A stretch of DNA of 64,000 nucleotides, from positions 883,310,001 through 883,374,000 of the forward strand of contig CM057456.1 in NCBI GenBank assembly GCA_016271365.2, in the 5' to 3' direction. Below are positions 21,095-31,490 of the stretch, one piece after another. Made by a program: the position numbers and the translations under genes. Every line of letters starts with the position of its first letter. The stretch's first letter is position 1. A model generated the notes under the pieces. That model made no database searches. It worked only from the letters and a program-made list of their open reading frames with translations, and was not told where the DNA came from. The DNA comes from Neoceratodus forsteri (taxonomy: Eukaryota > Chordata > Ceratodontiformes > Ceratodontidae).

Positions 21095-21478
21095 AATCAC
21101 AACACTGGAGGATTGGGCACCCCCAGTTTCATTGTTATGTTTCGGGGGGGTTGGGGTGATGGGTGCTGAGAGGGAGGTCAGGTGGGGGAATATATCTAAT
21201 AAAAAATCAGCTGTCACAGCAGAATTCCATTGTCCACCATGACCAAGATGGCCACCGCACTGTACTGTACTTGCATTAGAAGTTGTGCATGCACAGTGGA
21301 GTGTGGTGGCCATCTTGGACATGGTGGAGTGTGGTGTGTTCCACTGTGACCGCCGATTTCCTATATTTTAAATTAGATATATCCCCCACCCAACCCTCCC
21401 TCTCACACCCACCCCCACCCCCCAGAAACATCAGAGTGACACTAGAGTGCCCAATCCCAGTGCTGCAATCAGGACTTC
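21095..21478. repeat. Long inverted-repeat (foldback) element, ~170-bp arms
   Basis: Left arm: ACACTGGAGGATTGGGCAC, TTATGTTTCGGGG, GAGAGGGAGGTCAGGTGGGG, ATATATCTAAT, CTGTCACAG, ACCAAGATGGCCACC. The right arm, read in reverse, gives the same sequence of blocks, ending GCACTGGGATTGGGCACTC. The loop is about 40 nt. Partial extra left-arm copies lie at 20868-20908 and 20988-21053. It has no coding capacity and is part of the insertion in the CR1 RT. Confidence 0.8.
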
Positions 21479-21663
21479 CCTGATTTTTTTAAGTACAAAA
21501 TACTGCAGTGCAACTGGTAATGGAGACAATGAGCACAGTGCTTCACAGTCATGGAGGTGACTGTGGTGCAACTTAAACAGGTTGTTCAGTTGGAAAGAAT
21601 GCAAGGAATGGTGAGTCCTTTTTTGATAGCAACAGGACTGCAGGGCTCCACCCACTGCAGCCA

Positions 21664-23060
21664 TGAAAAGGTATCTAAGCATGATGTTAAAAATTATAGA
21701 CCAATCAGTCTCATGTCTGCTTTGTGTAAACTGATGGAGGAATATATTAAAGAGGAGGTAGAAAATCATATCCTGAATGAAGGGTTGATTGATGTAACTC
21801 AACATGGATTTAGGCCTCACAGGTCATGCCTCAATAATTTACTCCAGTTCTGTGAGCCAGTTAGCAAAGCCCTTGATACTGGGCTATCTCTGGATGTTGT
21901 GTACCTAGATTATGCTGAGGCTTTCACTCTAGTTCCACATAAAATTAAACAAACTATTAGATAGGATGATAAAGCTAAAATTTCACTCCAACATTGTGAA
22001 GTGGATAGGGTCCTGGCTTGTGAATAGATGACAAAGAGTCTGTATTAGAGGGTTTTCCTCTGACTGGGGATATGTGAGTAGCAGTGTCCCTCAGGGATCT
22101 GTGTTGGGTCCAACATTATTTCATATTTTTATATTATCAATGCAAACTTCCCCTATGTCATTGTTCTGCAAGTTTGCAGATGATACAAAGCTAGGAGCAA
22201 TTGTAAATAGCAAATTAGCTGTCACCCAGTTCCAGAATGATTTATATAACTTGGAGTGTTGGGCCAGAGAGTATAAACTAAGGTTCAATGAAGAAAAATG
22301 TAAAGTTATGCATTTCAGATGCAAAAATTGAATGGCCAAGTACACTCTAAATGGGAAAGAGCTTGAATCCACTGATAAAGAGAGAGACCTTGGAATTACC
22401 ATTACTAATAAATTATGGTTTGATGATCACACAAGGGAGATTTTGAAAAGGGGTAATAAGTTACTGGGGTATATATTTAGGCACATAAGAAGTAAAGATG
22501 CAGCAGTTATAATGCCATTATTCAGTGCTTTGGTCAGGCCTCATCGGGAGTACTGTGTGCCATTTTCAGCACCACACAATAGAGGTAGTGTCAACTTGTT
22601 GGAGAGGGTCCAGAGAAGAGCCACCAAGGGAATTAGAATTAAACAAAAATCTGACATATGAAGAGAGGTTCAATAAATTTAATTTATATTCCCTAGAGTA
22701 TAGATGACTAAGGGTAGATTTATGCCTAGTGTATAAAGCATTTAAAGAGAATGACATATGGGAGTGTGCAGAATTCAGAAGGAAATTGACCAACAAAGAT
22801 ACCAGAACACTCAAGTACCAACTAAAGGGAGAGCTGTATAAAACCAATGAAAGAGTAAGGTGGATTAACCAGAGGGTGGTGGCAACATGGAATACCCTTC
22901 CTGAAACAGTGGTATGCAGTTAACATATGGATGCATTCAAGAAATCATTGGATAAATATTTTCACAGTGTATATATTAGGAAATATTACTGAAACATGGA
23001 GAGTCATTTATGGCTAATGCTGACTGATTCAGATAAACGCTATAAAATATATCTGTACAT
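21664..23060 (+). pseudogene. CR1 ORF2: remainder of reverse transcriptase, C-terminus and 3' UTR
   Basis: The reading resumes at VSKHDVKNYRPISLMSALCK and continues: TQHGFRPHRSCLNNLL, SLDVVYLDYAEAFTLVPH (first Asp block), SVPQGSVLGPTLFHIFI, CKFADDTKLGAIV (YADD box, near 22180), KVMHF, KERDLGITITNKLWF, then the C-terminal LVRPHREYCVPFSAPHN, NLLERVQRRATKGI, YSLEYR and NQRVVATWNTLPETVV. This is a textbook CR1 order. Two or three frameshifts separate the parts. Together with 18755-18920 it makes one RT split by a ~2.7-kb insertion. Confidence 0.85.
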
Positions 23061-23386
23061 TATTGTAGGTAAGTGTACATCAAGAATATAATTTTGTGAT
23101 GCTAATATTATATGGAATGTGTTACCAGTTTATAATGTTGTGTTGTCATAATCTTGCTATGAAATGTGCAATAGTTAATGTATGAATGATTAATATCTCT
23201 ATGTTATTGCCTAATCATAATTTTTTTCTTAGCTAAAGTAACAAACCTGTGCTGCTTTGACAAGTCTACACCATAACATCAGTTAAATTTGTCAGTAGCA
23301 GTGCTCAGTTTGCTACACAAATGTTGCCAAATATTTTACATGGCAGCAGATGTGATACACACAAAATCAGAAAGCTCAGCAATCAG

Positions 23387-23702
23387 ATTGCTATGTCATC
23401 CCTGGAAGAATTCTACTCACAACCGATTGCCATTGCCAGTAAAGATCTGTGCTCACAGCTGATTGCCATTTCCCAGTAAATGTTTGTATTTTACAAAAAG
23501 TGCTCTGGTCCAGTCAAACACAGAGACAGTGTACACATTACCTCCATGCCCAGCAATGCAAGGAGCACTGCTGGATGTGAAGCTACTGTTTATACAGTCC
23601 CTTTGTTTGAACAGACCTGAGCACTTTTTATGTAAAAGAAAAAAGTTTACTGGAAACAGCGATTGATTGTGAGTTGAGTTCTTCCAGGGACGACACAGCA
23701 AT
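23387..23702. repeat. 316-bp palindromic foldback element
   Basis: Left arm ATTGCTATGTCATCCCTGGA, AATTCTACTCACAA, CCAGTAAA, TTTTACAAAAAGTGCTCTGG is mirrored by the right arm ATTGCTGTGTCGTCCCTGGA, AACTCAACTCACAA, CCAGTAAAC, TTTTACATAAAAAGTGCTCA when read in reverse. The left arm has an internal duplication around CTCACAGCTGATTGCCATT. No coding content; a candidate MITE. Confidence 0.8.
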
Positions 23703-23811
23703 TTGAAGTCTGAGAGACACAGCTCAGGAACACAGAATAGAGCCACAACATGTAAACATACTGAACCAAGAGGCAAAGTTGGTCTACAGCCATCCCCAAA
23801 GTTTTTTAAAA

Positions 23812-24024
23812 TCCCCACAGTATTAGAGTCTTTCAGCAGCTTTATTCAAAGCAAAAAACACATGTGGAGTAGCACCTCCCTTACTGGCACCAGACATTTT
23901 GCCTCACTACTGATAAAGCATGAGGCAGTGATGAGAAACATCAGGTGCCAGTAAGGATGATGCTACTCCACATGTGTTTTTTGCCTTGAATAAAGCTACT
24001 GAAAGACTCCACTATTTGGGGGAT
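23812..24024. repeat. ~210-bp palindromic foldback element
   Basis: AGAGTCTTTCAGCAGCTTTA, then AAAAAACACATGTGGAGTAG is repeated in inverted orientation as CTACTCCACATGTGTTTTTT and TAAAGCTACTGAAAGACTC. The centre (GCCTCACTACTGATAAAG / CATGAGGCAGTGATGAG) is itself partly self-complementary, so the whole unit can fold end to end. It directly abuts the 3' end of the minus-strand L1-type LINE. Confidence 0.85.
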
Positions 24025-24025
24025 T

Positions 24026-27000
24026 TTTCCCATTCAATATTTATTAAACTTTTTTGCATTACAGAGAACAGATCCATCAGAACAGTAATTCATCAGAAAC
24101 ATTTTTGACAAAATATTGGACCCATTCCTCACCCACTCTTCCCCTTCTTTACACCCTCCCCCCATCCAAACCTAACACAGATATGTAACTGTTGACTATT
24201 CAGAGACATAATTCAGTACCAACCTACTATAACTTATAATATGTAAAGGGTATGTAAAGGGTCCCAAATTTTTTTATATCGCTTTGTCCTATTTGAGAGA
24301 CTAGCTATTGTCCTCTCTATTCTGAGGTTGGAGAGAAGTTCATTGAGCCATTCAGTGCAGGAGATATCTTCACTATCCTTCTAATGGCGCAGCACCACTT
24401 TTTTAAGAGACATGGAGATAAGAGCCATATGGTAGCTGCAGCAAAGAACAGGGACCTGGGAGTAATCTCCCAGTATGCAGATTTCTGGGCTAAATAGCCC
24501 AGTCAGACCTAGCAAAGGATCTGTGTTGTTTGTGAATACTGGCCCAAAGTGGTGTAACCTTGCAGCAGGTCCATAGGATATGATAAAGGTTTCCCTCATC
24601 CTGTTGACAGCGAGTACTTGTAGGTGATGGCATAAGACCAAACTTGGCTAATCTTTCAGGGGAGTAATATAAAATGTGCAATATGTGTAACTGCATCAGA
24701 TGCAGTCTGTCTTGGGAGACATATTTGTGGCAATTACATCATAGAGATGTCCAATCTATTTCTAAATTAGGGAAAAAGGGAGTCCAAAAAGCAGTGGGGC
24801 CAAAACTGTCTGGATAAGTCCAGTCATATGGTATAGCGTAAGTTTTGGACACGCCTTGTTGGAAGCCCGCCAAAGAGCCCAAGTCTAGCTGGAAAGATAG
24901 CTTGGGCGGTTGGGGAGGAATTGAACCCAACACTTTCAAAAGTAAATGTCTTAGCTGAAAAATCTTGAAAACGCTATGATTCAGAATATTAAATTTATTT
25001 AAGATTGCAATAGTAGAGAGCCAAGATCCATTTTCTATGAAATTGGAGAGAAGTCCATCTCTCAGGTGGGGCATCCAATGGTCGCTAAGCTCTCTGTTGT
25101 CAATCTTAAAATTAGGGTTACCCCATATAGATTGCCCTAGGTCATGGGTATGATCATATTTAAGAAAAGCACACAGTTGGGAGTGGACTTTGATAGAGGT
25201 AGATATGGAGGGCATTCTAAGTCTTGAGGGGAGAACACTGGGTCTGGTATGCAAAAGCACTGTTGGAGATAGGCCACAAGCTCGAATAAGATCTAGCTCA
25301 ATTCTCAGCCAGAAAGGTGAGTAAGGGGGAAGAGGTACTGTACCGGCCAATGACAACCACCTAAAATATTTGGTGGTTTGAGAGGCCCAGTAGTAAATAG
25401 ATAGATGAGGGAGGCATAGACCCCCTTTGAGTTTGGGGCTGCCAGTTTATAATAAGCTAATCTAGGCTGTTTATAAGACCAAATAAATTTTGTAATGATA
25501 CTATGTATTTTTCTAAACCAGGAAAGGGGTAGCCACATGTTAAGTAAATTAAGGGGATAAAAAGTCTTGGGAACACGTTCATTTTAATTAAGCTAATTTT
25601 ACCCCAAGGAGAGATCAGGAGTGAGGACCATCTGTCCAGGTCTTGGGTAATGGTAATTACTAGGGAGTCCAAATTTCATTTTTGGGTAGATACAGGATTT
25701 CTTGTAAGTTTGATACCCAAACATCGTAGAGAATCTTGATTCCAGGAGAGTCCTAAATCTGTAATGGAGTGTTTGAGGGTCTTATGGTTGAGGGGAAATA
25801 CTACAGTTTTACTTATGTTTAATTTGTAATTGAACATCTGGCTATATCTCTTAATAATATCCAACATAGGAGGAAGAGAAGAGGCTGGGTGGGGTAAGTG
25901 AAGAAGAAGGTCATCAGCGTAAGCAAAGACTTTAACTTCCTGGTCCAGGATGATTATGCCTTGGATCCTCTTACAGTCCATCAGTCGATGGATGAGGGGT
26001 TCCAAATATAGATTAAAAAGCGGGGCGACAGAGGGCAACCTTGCCTGGTACCTGATTGCATTGAGAAAAGGTTAGAAATGACTCTATTGCCTGTTACCCT
26101 TGCTGAAGGGGAATGGTACAATGCCCTTATCCAGTGTTCAAATTCTAGGGAAAAATTAAAAGCCTTGAGAGTCCGAATTAGAAAGTTCCAGTCAACCCTA
26201 TCAAATGCCTTCTCGGCATCCAAGGAGACAAAAACAGCTGGAAAGTCCACATCCCTGGACTCCGAGAAGATATGAGACAGGGTTCGGAGGTGATCAACTG
26301 AAGATCTGCTCTTCATGAAGCCAACCTGTTCAGGGCCTACAAGATCCAGAAGGCTGATACTGATACGGTCAGTGAGTAGTTTAGTTAGGATTTTTATATC
26401 CTGATTCAGGAGAGATATGGGACGATAACTTGTAACTAACTCCAGATCCTTGTCTTCCTGGGGCAGAAGAACAATTAAGGCTTCAAAAAGGGTCAGATCT
26501 ACCAACGCTCCTGACAAAATATACTGGTATAATGGTAGCAATATGGGAATTCGTTTATCTTGAAATTTAAAAAAAAAATTGGCTGAAAAAACATCTGGAC
26601 CTGGAGTTTTGTCCATGTGGAGACTTTTAATCATGTTTGCCAGTTCTGAATGTGAGATGGGGATATAAGTATACGTTGTTGTGTTTCTGAGAGAGAGGGT
26701 AAGTTAGGCTCAGCCAAGTATGCATCGAGAACGTGATCTGAAGGCGGATCGGTCATAGGGCTATATAAATCCCTGAAATAGGTATTAAATTCAGATATTA
26801 TGGCTGTTGGAGATATCATCAGCGAGCCATCTGTTTGGGAGCAAATTGAAGCTATAAATCTGGTTGATTCTTGCTATTTTATCCTGAGGACTAAAAGGCG
26901 CCTAGCCTTCTCGCCCTGATCTGTGTAAGATGCCTTATTTCTCAGGATTGCAAATTCCGCTTTCTCTCTCAAAATCTCTAAATAGGCATCTTTTAGTTTG

Positions 27001-28010
27001 AATAGCTCTCGTCTAAAGGATTCTGGGGAGCGGGGAGTTATTTTTGCTTCAGTTGTCCTGATTTGTGAAAGGGTGCTCTTTAATTTCTGATCACTTTTCT
27101 TCTTTCTCTGAGAACTCAGACCAATTAAAATTCCTCTAATATAGGCTTTAAAGGCACCCCATTCCATGTCTGGCCTGGCAGTAGAATTTTGATTAGAGCT
27201 GATAAACTAAACAATATGTTTTGTAAGATATGTGACTATGTCAGGATCTTTCAGCAGCTGATTGTTGATCTTCCATCATGTTTCCCTTGGGAGGGAAAGA
27301 TGACATAAAACCGGAAAGTGATCTGAAGGGGGGCCTGGTTGGATAGTAGTTTTTAAAACCCCAGTGAGTAATGTTTGGGATAAAAGTAAATAGTCAATGT
27401 GAGAGGCAGTTTTATGTATTGGGGAAATAAAAGTATAGCCCTTTTCTCTGGGGTTCAGAACCCGCCAAACGTCACAGAGGCCAGTTTGATCTAGAAGTTC
27501 AGGAAGGGCTTTCTGGGCTGGGGAAAGTCCCTTCCGGGGGAGTCCCGAGCAATGTAAGGTGGGATCAATAACCAAATTTAGGTCTCCCCCAAGTATTATT
27601 GGCATTGAGAGAAAGGGAATGAAACTAGCAGCCAACTGCATGAAAAATCCCGGCGTGTCTACATTAGGTCCATAAATGCTCCCTAACAAAATCTCTGTTG
27701 CATAAATTGTGCCCCAGATCAAAATAAACCTAACCTGGGGGTCCCCAATTATTTGAATAGGTGAAAAAGGGACCTTCTTGGCTATCAAAACCATGACCCC
27801 ACCAGCTTTGGGTGGTGCCCCCAGCTGAGAAAACTTGATCCACTTGTTGTCTGCTCATCTGTGTGGCCTCGGAATCTAGCAGGTGAGATTCCTGTATGAA
27901 TATAATATCTGCTGCCAGTATGGACAGATGCTTTAAACTCTTGTATTGTTTCATTTTCTTTATGAGCCCTTTAACATTTCATGTAAAAATCTTAAGGTTA
28001 TGAGCCATAT
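24026..28010 (-). pseudogene. L1-type LINE ORF2 (endonuclease-RT), near full length but broken
   Basis: ORF2 starts near 28004 (MAHNLKIFT-stop-NVKGL, the L1 'TWNVKGL' opening with Trp changed to stop). Endonuclease: DIIFIQESHL, SIYGPNVD, MPIILGGDLNLVID, ASHIDYLLLSQ and SDHFPVLCHL. RT: DKTPGPDVFSANFF, YRPISLLNQDIKILTKLL, QVGFMKSRSS, VSLDAEKAFDRVDW (first Asp), SGTRQGCPLSP, VFAYADDLLLHL (YADD near 25918), LRCLGIKLTR, SPWGKISLIKMNVFPRL. A Cys/His knuckle near 24620 reads CTRCQQDEGNLYHILWTC. The 3' end near 24030 is A/T-rich (TTTAATAAATATTG). At least eight frameshifts or stops; ORF1 is not seen upstream. Confidence 0.85.
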
Positions 28011-28680
28011 AATATATTTGTCTTGAGCTGGAACTATTTTGGGGATTTTTTAATTACTTTGTGGACAGTCATAACCCAACTTTGCTTATTGGTTCGCAAC
28101 ACAGCAGTCTGTGTGTTGAATCTTCTGGTTTTGCATTGAGTTCTAGGGTTGAGGTACCCTGACTCAGCACCCAAACTTGTTACTGCTGAGCACGCATGTT
28201 CCTTGTCCTGATGTGATAGTATTTAATATATGATTGTGTATCTGTGAACATGTGCACTCCATAAGGTAAGTTGAACTTGTCAATGATCCTGTTTTGTCTA
28301 TGTGGAGAGGTGATGTTCTGTTGTAACTTTGTGAACCAAGTGTGGTATGTAGTTATGTTGATTATTGTTATTGCAACTGTTAGAATGGATTTCAACAATA
28401 ATTGTTAATATAAAACTTACATGTACAACTGCTATTCTCCTTCTCTATATTTATAGTGCTCATATGTTTTTACTATCAATATTGCACTGTTTAATGTGTG
28501 CCATGATCCTGTGTATATATTTATAAAATGGGCACAAAATTTCTTTCAGTTTGATTGGCGAATATTCTATTTCAATCATGCCCTTATCAGAGCATAACTT
28601 GCCAATTCGCACTACTTATGCCAAGCAAAACTCCATAACTACATATCACATTGCCACCCTCCCAATCTGTTCTGCCAGCC
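28010..28680. other. No recognisable gene
   Basis: AT-rich spacer between the 5' edge of the L1 ORF2 remnant and the Crypton gene. I see no ORF1-like coding sequence, repeats or RNA gene. It could hold a decayed L1 5' region. Confidence 0.4.
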
Positions 28681-29517
28681 TGGCATGAGCAGCCATATTG
28701 AATTTCAGAAAAAACAGTCAGACATACCAGACACTCAATTTGATCACAAGTTCAACGAAATACTGCAAAATCTTGAAAGAAATGAAGACAGCAGTGATCC
28801 CAAGAAAGACCAGCCTGCTAAAAAAAGAACCAAAATAGTTGTAGTGAATAACTATGCTGCCATAACCCTTGAGGAGCTTGCCAAGTTTGAGAACGAGAAG
28901 AATGATTTCAACTTCAGAAAAGCACTGTCTGGGCAACAAATGTCTTCATGAACTGGTGCTCAACATGAGAAATCCAGGTCAATTTTGAAACTGTGTCAGC
29001 CACAGACCAGTGCCAAATCCTATGCTGTTTCTACCTAGAAGTGCAACAGACAGACATCTCTGGGAACAGTCGTACCAGCCTGCTTGCACTGAGAGCAAGA
29101 CTCAGCCTGCACATCAGCAGCTCCTTTGAACAGATGCCTAAACCTACACAACAGTCCTGAGCTCCAGGTTGCTAATAATGTCCTCATGGTGGTGTGCTAG
29201 CATTACTGCCATGAGAAAATGGACAACTCCATACACCAGTCTGCCATAAGCAGTCCCAAGCAGGAAGTACTCAAGAAGTTAACTGTGCTGTCACTTAACA
29301 CTCCCCACTGCCTACTCTATAATGCATGGTTCAATATCCAACTGTGCATGGCACACCATGGGAGAGAGGGACTCGGACAGTTAAAACCAGAACACTTTGA
29401 AATAAAGACAGATGACAGCAGTGTGGAATACATAACACTCACATTTGATGAATTCACCAAGAAGGTGTCCCGTAACAATAACGAGTGCAAAAAGGTGACT
29501 TGCAAAAGCAGCAATGC

Positions 29518-29730
29518 CAAATGGTGAAGGACAAAACAGCGACTTTAGCATTCCCCCCTCCCTTGAGTTGTGCTCCCCCCGGAGTTGGTTAATTATAGTA
29601 AGGGGGGTATGGGGGCAAAGTCCCTCACAAAGAGGGGTGTGAGGGGCATAGCCCCCCAAAAAACAACAGTCAATGTCTTGTCCTTCATGGTTTTGTCTTC
29701 GCTGTTTGCGATTCGCCATTTTGCGCTCAC
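29518..29730. mobile_element. ~210-bp non-autonomous element with inverted ends and GGGGGCAAAG core
   Basis: Left end AATGGTGAAGGACAAAACAG is echoed by the right end, read in reverse, AATGGCGAATCGCAAACAG followed by GAAGACAAAACCATGAAGGA. The core alternates GGGGGTATGGGGGCAAAGTC and GGGGTGTGAGGGGCATAGCC, C-rich/G-rich blocks that pair with each other. It interrupts the Crypton reading between CKSSNAKW and CNPPRILKKEP. The target-site duplication is not clear. Confidence 0.6.
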
Positions 29731-29856
29731 TATAATCACATGTAACCCTCCAAGAATCCTAAAAAAAGAGCCAAATAGACAGCAGTACAGAGAGTACAGT
29801 ACATATATGCCCTCCCCAATACTCTTTTGTGCCCAGTTGTATTTTTCAAGAACTAC

Positions 29857-30453
29857 TTAAAGAGAAACTCTCATCTACTCAGTAGTAATGCTGTGGGAGG
29901 TAGAGTTCCCGATTAAGCAAAACAGCTATAAGTGCCATTTTTTAGTTAGTTACATTTTTTAGCTTTAGTTCGTATGTGGTTGATCCTGTGTCACCCCACC
30001 TGCCATGCCTTCAACAGTGTCCCTTGCGGCCAGCTCTCTGATGATGTGAATGACTGGCTAAGTCGTGGGGATGTCTATATGCCCGAACATCAGTTTTAAG
30101 TCTCACAATGTAGAAGAGCACCTTATTGTGCTTATTCTACCAGTATCAATTGCGGTGAGCTCAACGCAATTGGTACTAGTAGAATAAGCACAAAAAGGTG
30201 CTGTTCTACCTTGTGAGACTTGAAACTGATGTTTCAGCACATAGACATCCCCATGGCTTAGCCTGTCATCTGTATCATCAGAGGGATGGCTGTGGGGGAT
30301 GCTGTTGAAGGAATGGCAGGCAAGGGGATGCAGGATCAACCAGATACAAACTAGAGCCAAAAAAAAAACCAACTAAAAAATGGCATTTAAATCTGTTTTG
30401 CTTACTAAACCTCCCATGGCATTACTGTGGAGTAGATGAGAGTTCCCCTTTAA
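29857..30453. mobile_element. 597-bp near-perfect palindrome inserted at TTAA (T2/piggyBac-like MITE)
   Basis: TTAA at 29857-29860 and 30450-30453 bound a palindrome whose ends read TTAAAGAGAAACTCTCATCT (left) and TTAAAGGGGAACTCTCATCT (right, reverse). The arms stay aligned for nearly 290 bp each (CATGGGAGGT, AAAACAG, GGTTGATCCTG, CCTTCAACAG, GGGGATGTCTAT, AGTCTCACAA, GTGCTTATTCTAC), with a tiny centre near 30150. TTAAAGGRR ends at TTAA sites define the T2 MITE family described in Xenopus. Removing it with one TTAA rejoins the Crypton frame: FQELL / NKLPPNPSAF. Confidence 0.9.
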
Positions 30454-31221
30454 CAAGCTGCCCCCTAACCCTTCTGCTTTCTGCTGCCACCCACAAAGAT
30501 TACAACCCAAGAATATCCCACTGCAGAAACATGGTACATAAGCGATCCAGTCTGGGTGAACTACTTAGCTAATGTAATGCCTAAGCTAAGTACTGAAGCT
30601 GGGCTCTCCATACATTACACTAACCATAGAGTATGCACAACAGCCATCTAGCTACTGTCAGAAGCAAGATTACAGGCAAGAGAAATCATGGTTGTGACTA
30701 GTCAGTAGTGTGAATCGAGCCTGTGATCCTACTAGGTGGCCTTAGCAGAGGACAGGCAGCGCTGGAGTGACATACTAGCAATGAAAACCAAAAACAGTAA
30801 ACAGAATCAAAATACCTGCTAACAAACTTTCCAGCAGAGCAGCCATGCCACAACACATCTTCACTCCAGCCCTTAGCTCCACCCAGTGATGATGCAAGGT
30901 CTGATGCAGGCACTGACAACGTGTCTCCAAGCACAACCCTCATTCAGCAGTTAAAGAAGAGAAACCACAACCAACAACCTATTCATACTAAATAAATGTT
31001 ACATGGAATAAGTAGAGTTCATAAACTTCAGCAGATGAAATGAATTAATGACAAAAGAAACCCAAACAGTTCATTTTAGCCTAGTTTAAGGGACTATTTT
31101 TCTTCAAAGTTATAAAAAAAGTTGAATGAATTCTGTTTAAAAGTTTAAATAAACTGTGTTTCAAAGTTTGAAAAGCAACTTTTGCTCATGTCTTTTATTT
31201 TGAAATTTTGTGCCCAATTTA

Positions 31222-31375
31222 TAATTGCAATAAGACACTCTGACGTGTGGGTTATGACCTGATAAGCGCACTTCCCAGATGCTAAAGGCACTCGGTGCAA
31301 GCGCCTCATACCACACCTGGGGCATGCTTTTATCAGGCCATAGTAACCCACATCTTGTCATTTATTGCTTACATA
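31222..31375. repeat. ~150-bp palindrome near the 3' end of the USP domain
   Basis: TGCAATAAGACACT and GTGTGGGTTATGACCTGATA pair with AGCAATAAATGACA and ATGTGGGTTACTATGGCCTG when the right arm is read in reverse. The centre is GCACTCGGTGC near 31290. The element is non-coding and lies just beyond the stop codon of the USP-like reading. Confidence 0.7.
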
Positions 31376-31490
31376 TTATTCTGTGTTTTATATATAGAGA
31401 GCTTATCACTATTTATTACCCCTCGGACTGGTTCTGCATTTTTTCAAGAACAGACAAATATGCACCTCTTAAATTTTTGGGCAACCTATC

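Larger units (their letters stand above)
28685..30950 (+). pseudogene. Crypton-type (DUF3504) tyrosine recombinase gene, twice interrupted
   Basis: N-terminal part 28685-28951 (KKRTKIVVVNNYAAITLEEL, KFENEKNDFNFRKAL), then across frameshifts FYLEVQQTDISGNSRTSLLA and LRARLSLHI. The clearest domain is at 29290-29500: LSLNTPHCLLYNAWFNIQLC, AHHGREGLGQLKPEHFEIKT and VEYITLTFDEFTKKVSRNN, the DUF3504/Crypton block around the RRGREGL motif (first Arg region; here HHGREGL). The C-terminal recombinase block resumes at 30530-30655 with ETWYISDPVWVNYLANVM, LSTEAGLSIHYTNHRVCTTA, equivalent to the H-x-x-R box TNHxVRATA with the Arg displaced. The gene is split by inserts at 29518-29730 and 29857-30453. Cryptons integrate by tyrosine recombination; this copy is dead. 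Confidence 0.8.
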
